DNA from: Thunnus maccoyii
Lineage: Eukaryota; Chordata; Actinopteri; Scombriformes; Scombridae
Assembly: GCF_910596095.1 (NCBI RefSeq)
Contig: NC_056545.1
Coordinates: forward strand, 27,737,067-27,801,066
DNA: 64,000 bases
Reading direction: 5' to 3'
Below the pieces are notes generated by a model. It ran no database searches, was not told where the DNA came from, and saw only the letters and a program-made list of their open reading frames with translations. This document shows positions 61,760 to 64,000 of this stretch, piece by piece (position 1 is the stretch's first letter; the number at the start of each line of letters is the position of its first letter). The translations under genes were made by a program, and so were the position numbers.

Positions 61760-64000
61760 AAACTTTGGAAAGAAGTGCAAGTTGATTTATTTTCACATTG
61801 TTGTGGCTGCAATATTGTCAACTATATACATAAAAGACTCTTTTCTAAGACCTTACAGTATGTGCAGCATGTGCAAGAGATCATATTAAAAGGGATTCAT
61901 TATTTGTACAAATATCTATTGTCATCTTATTTAGGTCAAAAACCTTTTTAAGTAGGTTAAACAAGAGGCTGAGGAAGCATTTTTGATTATTAGATACTTT
62001 AGCTTTTGCCTTTCTAATGAAGTAAATCACTGTTTTATTAGATCACCACATACAGTACTCTACAGTTCCTCATTGACTGCACATTACTACAGGACATTTT
62101 TCTGATTGATTTCCCAACTTTGTGGGAATTGCAAACTTATCAGTGATGGTGTGTTTGTAGTGCCTGCAGGAAGTGCAGCAACAAGACAAAACAGTTAATG
62201 TGCCAGCAGACTTCAAAATGACATGAGTGTGTTATGATCATCAAAACGTTTGGCTAAGGTTAGGCAAAGATTGTGGTCATGGTTAACAGAAACTAGTTTT
62301 GACTGGTGGATGCACTGTTGAGGTCAGATGCTTAAACCTTGCTGCCCATACGAACATTAAACTACTTAATGCATAAACAGGGAATTTAGGTAGTTTGAAC
62401 AACATTCATCTGGAGATACATCTGAGACTTGAGAGTGATGTTTGCTTATTGTCTTTTGGATTTAATTAGATTTTCTGTAGCTAAATAGCTGGTGACTATG
62501 ATAGTTTTCAGCCACAAACTCTTAAGTTTCAAGTTTTCCACAAGTTAGCTTCTGAGCAGTCTCTGCTCATTGTCAGCTATGGTAGAAGAATGACAACAAC
62601 AGTTGCTACTTTTTATAAAGAGCAGTGGGGCGGGTCAGGGTGAAAGTGTATGCAAGGTTTAAAATATGTGCAGCCAAGTATAAAGAAATAAAGGGGAAAT
62701 AAACTTCTCAAATGAAGCGTTCTGGTATGCATGTGTGATATTTGTTTTGTCAACTTGGGATTGATGTCATTTTTTGATCAGCTTCAGTGGATCTGAGCTT
62801 ATTTTACTGATTATCCCATGAGGTGGTGCTGACGTTTCCTGTTTCATCATCACCTGTTGACAAATACAGGTGTGTAACATTATCATATCTATGAAGACCG
62901 TATTTGGTTGATGCTCACACAAGGAAATACAGAAGAATGAACTTGTGGAGATGAGACAGCAGTTTTTCCAGGTATTTCTTCTTAAAATGGTAGATAGCTG
63001 ACAATAGATGGGCTTCTCTCTTCTAATCTCTTATTTTTCACTCAGATTTGATAAGATCCACTGACTGTCTTGATCACCTACTACCAGTCATAAATGTGCT
63101 TTAGTCTGTATAAATGAGTGTGAATTTATAACCAGACTGAATTTGTTATATATTGTATTGAAAAATGAGACTGAACAGATCACACTGTACTTCACTGTAG
63201 AAGTTTCTCAGTGCCAGCTCGTTAAAAATCTAGAGGAAATCACCTCCTTCTCTTGTCAAGTTGAGAGGAGAAAAAATATCTTGAATCCAGTAATTGAAAA
63301 CATAAACAATCCCAGCTGTCAGCACTCATTGTTCCAGTTCTGCACTGGAACATGCATCCATGTTTATTACTTAATATTTTCAGAATCATTTCCCCAGCAA
63401 TGCTGCCAGTGGCAGCTTCATATTTCTCAGGCTGATCAGAGGGAAGAATTCAGTTCGCCTGAACCTTATTTATGACAGCAGTTATTAACTGCCAAGTGTG
63501 GTGGCAAGTAAATCTCTGTCACCACGCTTAATTTGTTGTGGACTTCAGAGGTGGATGGCAGATATAGATGTCATGCTGAGTAATACGCCTTCCTGCTAAC
63601 TCCCGTCTTGTGATATAAGACCATGGAAGCAATTTAGCAGTCAGGACATGTGGAGGCTCAGGCAGAGGCTTCAGAGTGGCAGGTTGGAAAGTTCTCATTT
63701 AATAAACCAATTTAGGAAGGAAAAAGTAGATTCTTTATAAATTCAGCTTTATAATCCACAGTCATGTTTAACTGAAGGTAATATGAGTCTTCAACAGTCT
63801 GTGCAGGAAAACTCAAATTTCCTCTTTGTGCTTACACAGACAGTAGTTCCTGTCTGAGCCATGGTAGAGGGACAGTAGAAAACAGAAAACTGCTGAAGCC
63901 TCACAGCAGATTCAGCTGAAATTGAAATAAATGTTTGCAGGGGAAGAGGACTGTAGATTTTGTCCCATATTGCTCACACTTAAACTGCTTTAAGAATGGA
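61760..64000. other. intergenic, no gene seen
   Basis: No exon, RNA gene or clear repeat boundary. An AATAAA at 62687-62692 could be a more distal pcp4 poly(A) signal. In other vertebrates the next gene after PCP4 is DSCAM, but none of its exons is visible here. Confidence 0.4.

Noticed and set aside
61566..61889. Open frames on both strands across the CA microsatellite
   Set aside because: They translate to Thr-His and Cys-Val strings produced by the (CA)n repeat.
1..64000. CRISPR arrays, rRNA, tRNA genes, bacterial operons or viral insertions
   Set aside because: None seen; tandem repeats here are microsatellites and the only mobile elements recognised are vertebrate DNA transposons and SINE/LINE remnants.

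Overview
The window is nuclear DNA of a teleost fish, probably a percomorph. It is AT-rich and intron-rich, with short vertebrate exons split by GT-AG introns, and it is full of small DNA transposons, SINE/LINE remnants and microsatellites of the kind usual in teleosts. There are no bacterial, phage or CRISPR features. Three protein-coding genes can be reconstructed exon by exon: an HMGN nucleosome-binding protein (minus strand, 3761-6121), IGSF5/JAM4, an immunoglobulin-superfamily junctional adhesion protein (plus strand, 18235-28824), and PCP4/PEP-19, a calmodulin-binding IQ-motif peptide (plus strand, 38858-60878). This is the gene set of human chromosome 21q22.2 (HMGN1 ... IGSF5 - PCP4 - DSCAM), so the window looks like a piece of an old conserved linkage group; dscam would be expected beyond the right edge.

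Layout. 1-2790: gene-free, with a hAT-like remnant. 2790-6450: the hmgn gene with a long 3' UTR, six coding exons and a CpG-rich promoter; a second CpG-rich block with an unexplained 78-codon open frame lies in its first intron. 6450-17300: an 11-kb intergenic space between the head-to-head hmgn and igsf5 genes, with a well-bounded hAT MITE, a TIR MITE, a LINE tail, a decayed coding-like island and some stretches that look like conserved noncoding DNA. 17300-29035: igsf5, whose largest intron holds a pogo-like transposon with perfect 21-bp inverted repeats. 29035-38640: intergenic, dominated by old repeats. 38740-60878: pcp4, a 192-base coding sequence spread over 22 kb. 60879-64000: 3' flank of pcp4, a long CA microsatellite and gene-free DNA.

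The three genes do not form a pathway. HMGN acts on chromatin in the nucleus, IGSF5 at cell-cell contacts, and PCP4 on calmodulin in the cytosol. They are together because of inherited synteny. I found no convincing new multi-gene system. The points most worth checking are the missing canonical cysteine in the first Ig domain of IGSF5, the CpG island and open frame inside hmgn intron 1, the coding-like island at 13.8-14.1 kb, the palindrome in an igsf5 intron, and several well-bounded mobile elements. Exon limits were worked out by hand from reading frame and splice signals; UTR ends, promoters and repeat family names are less certain.
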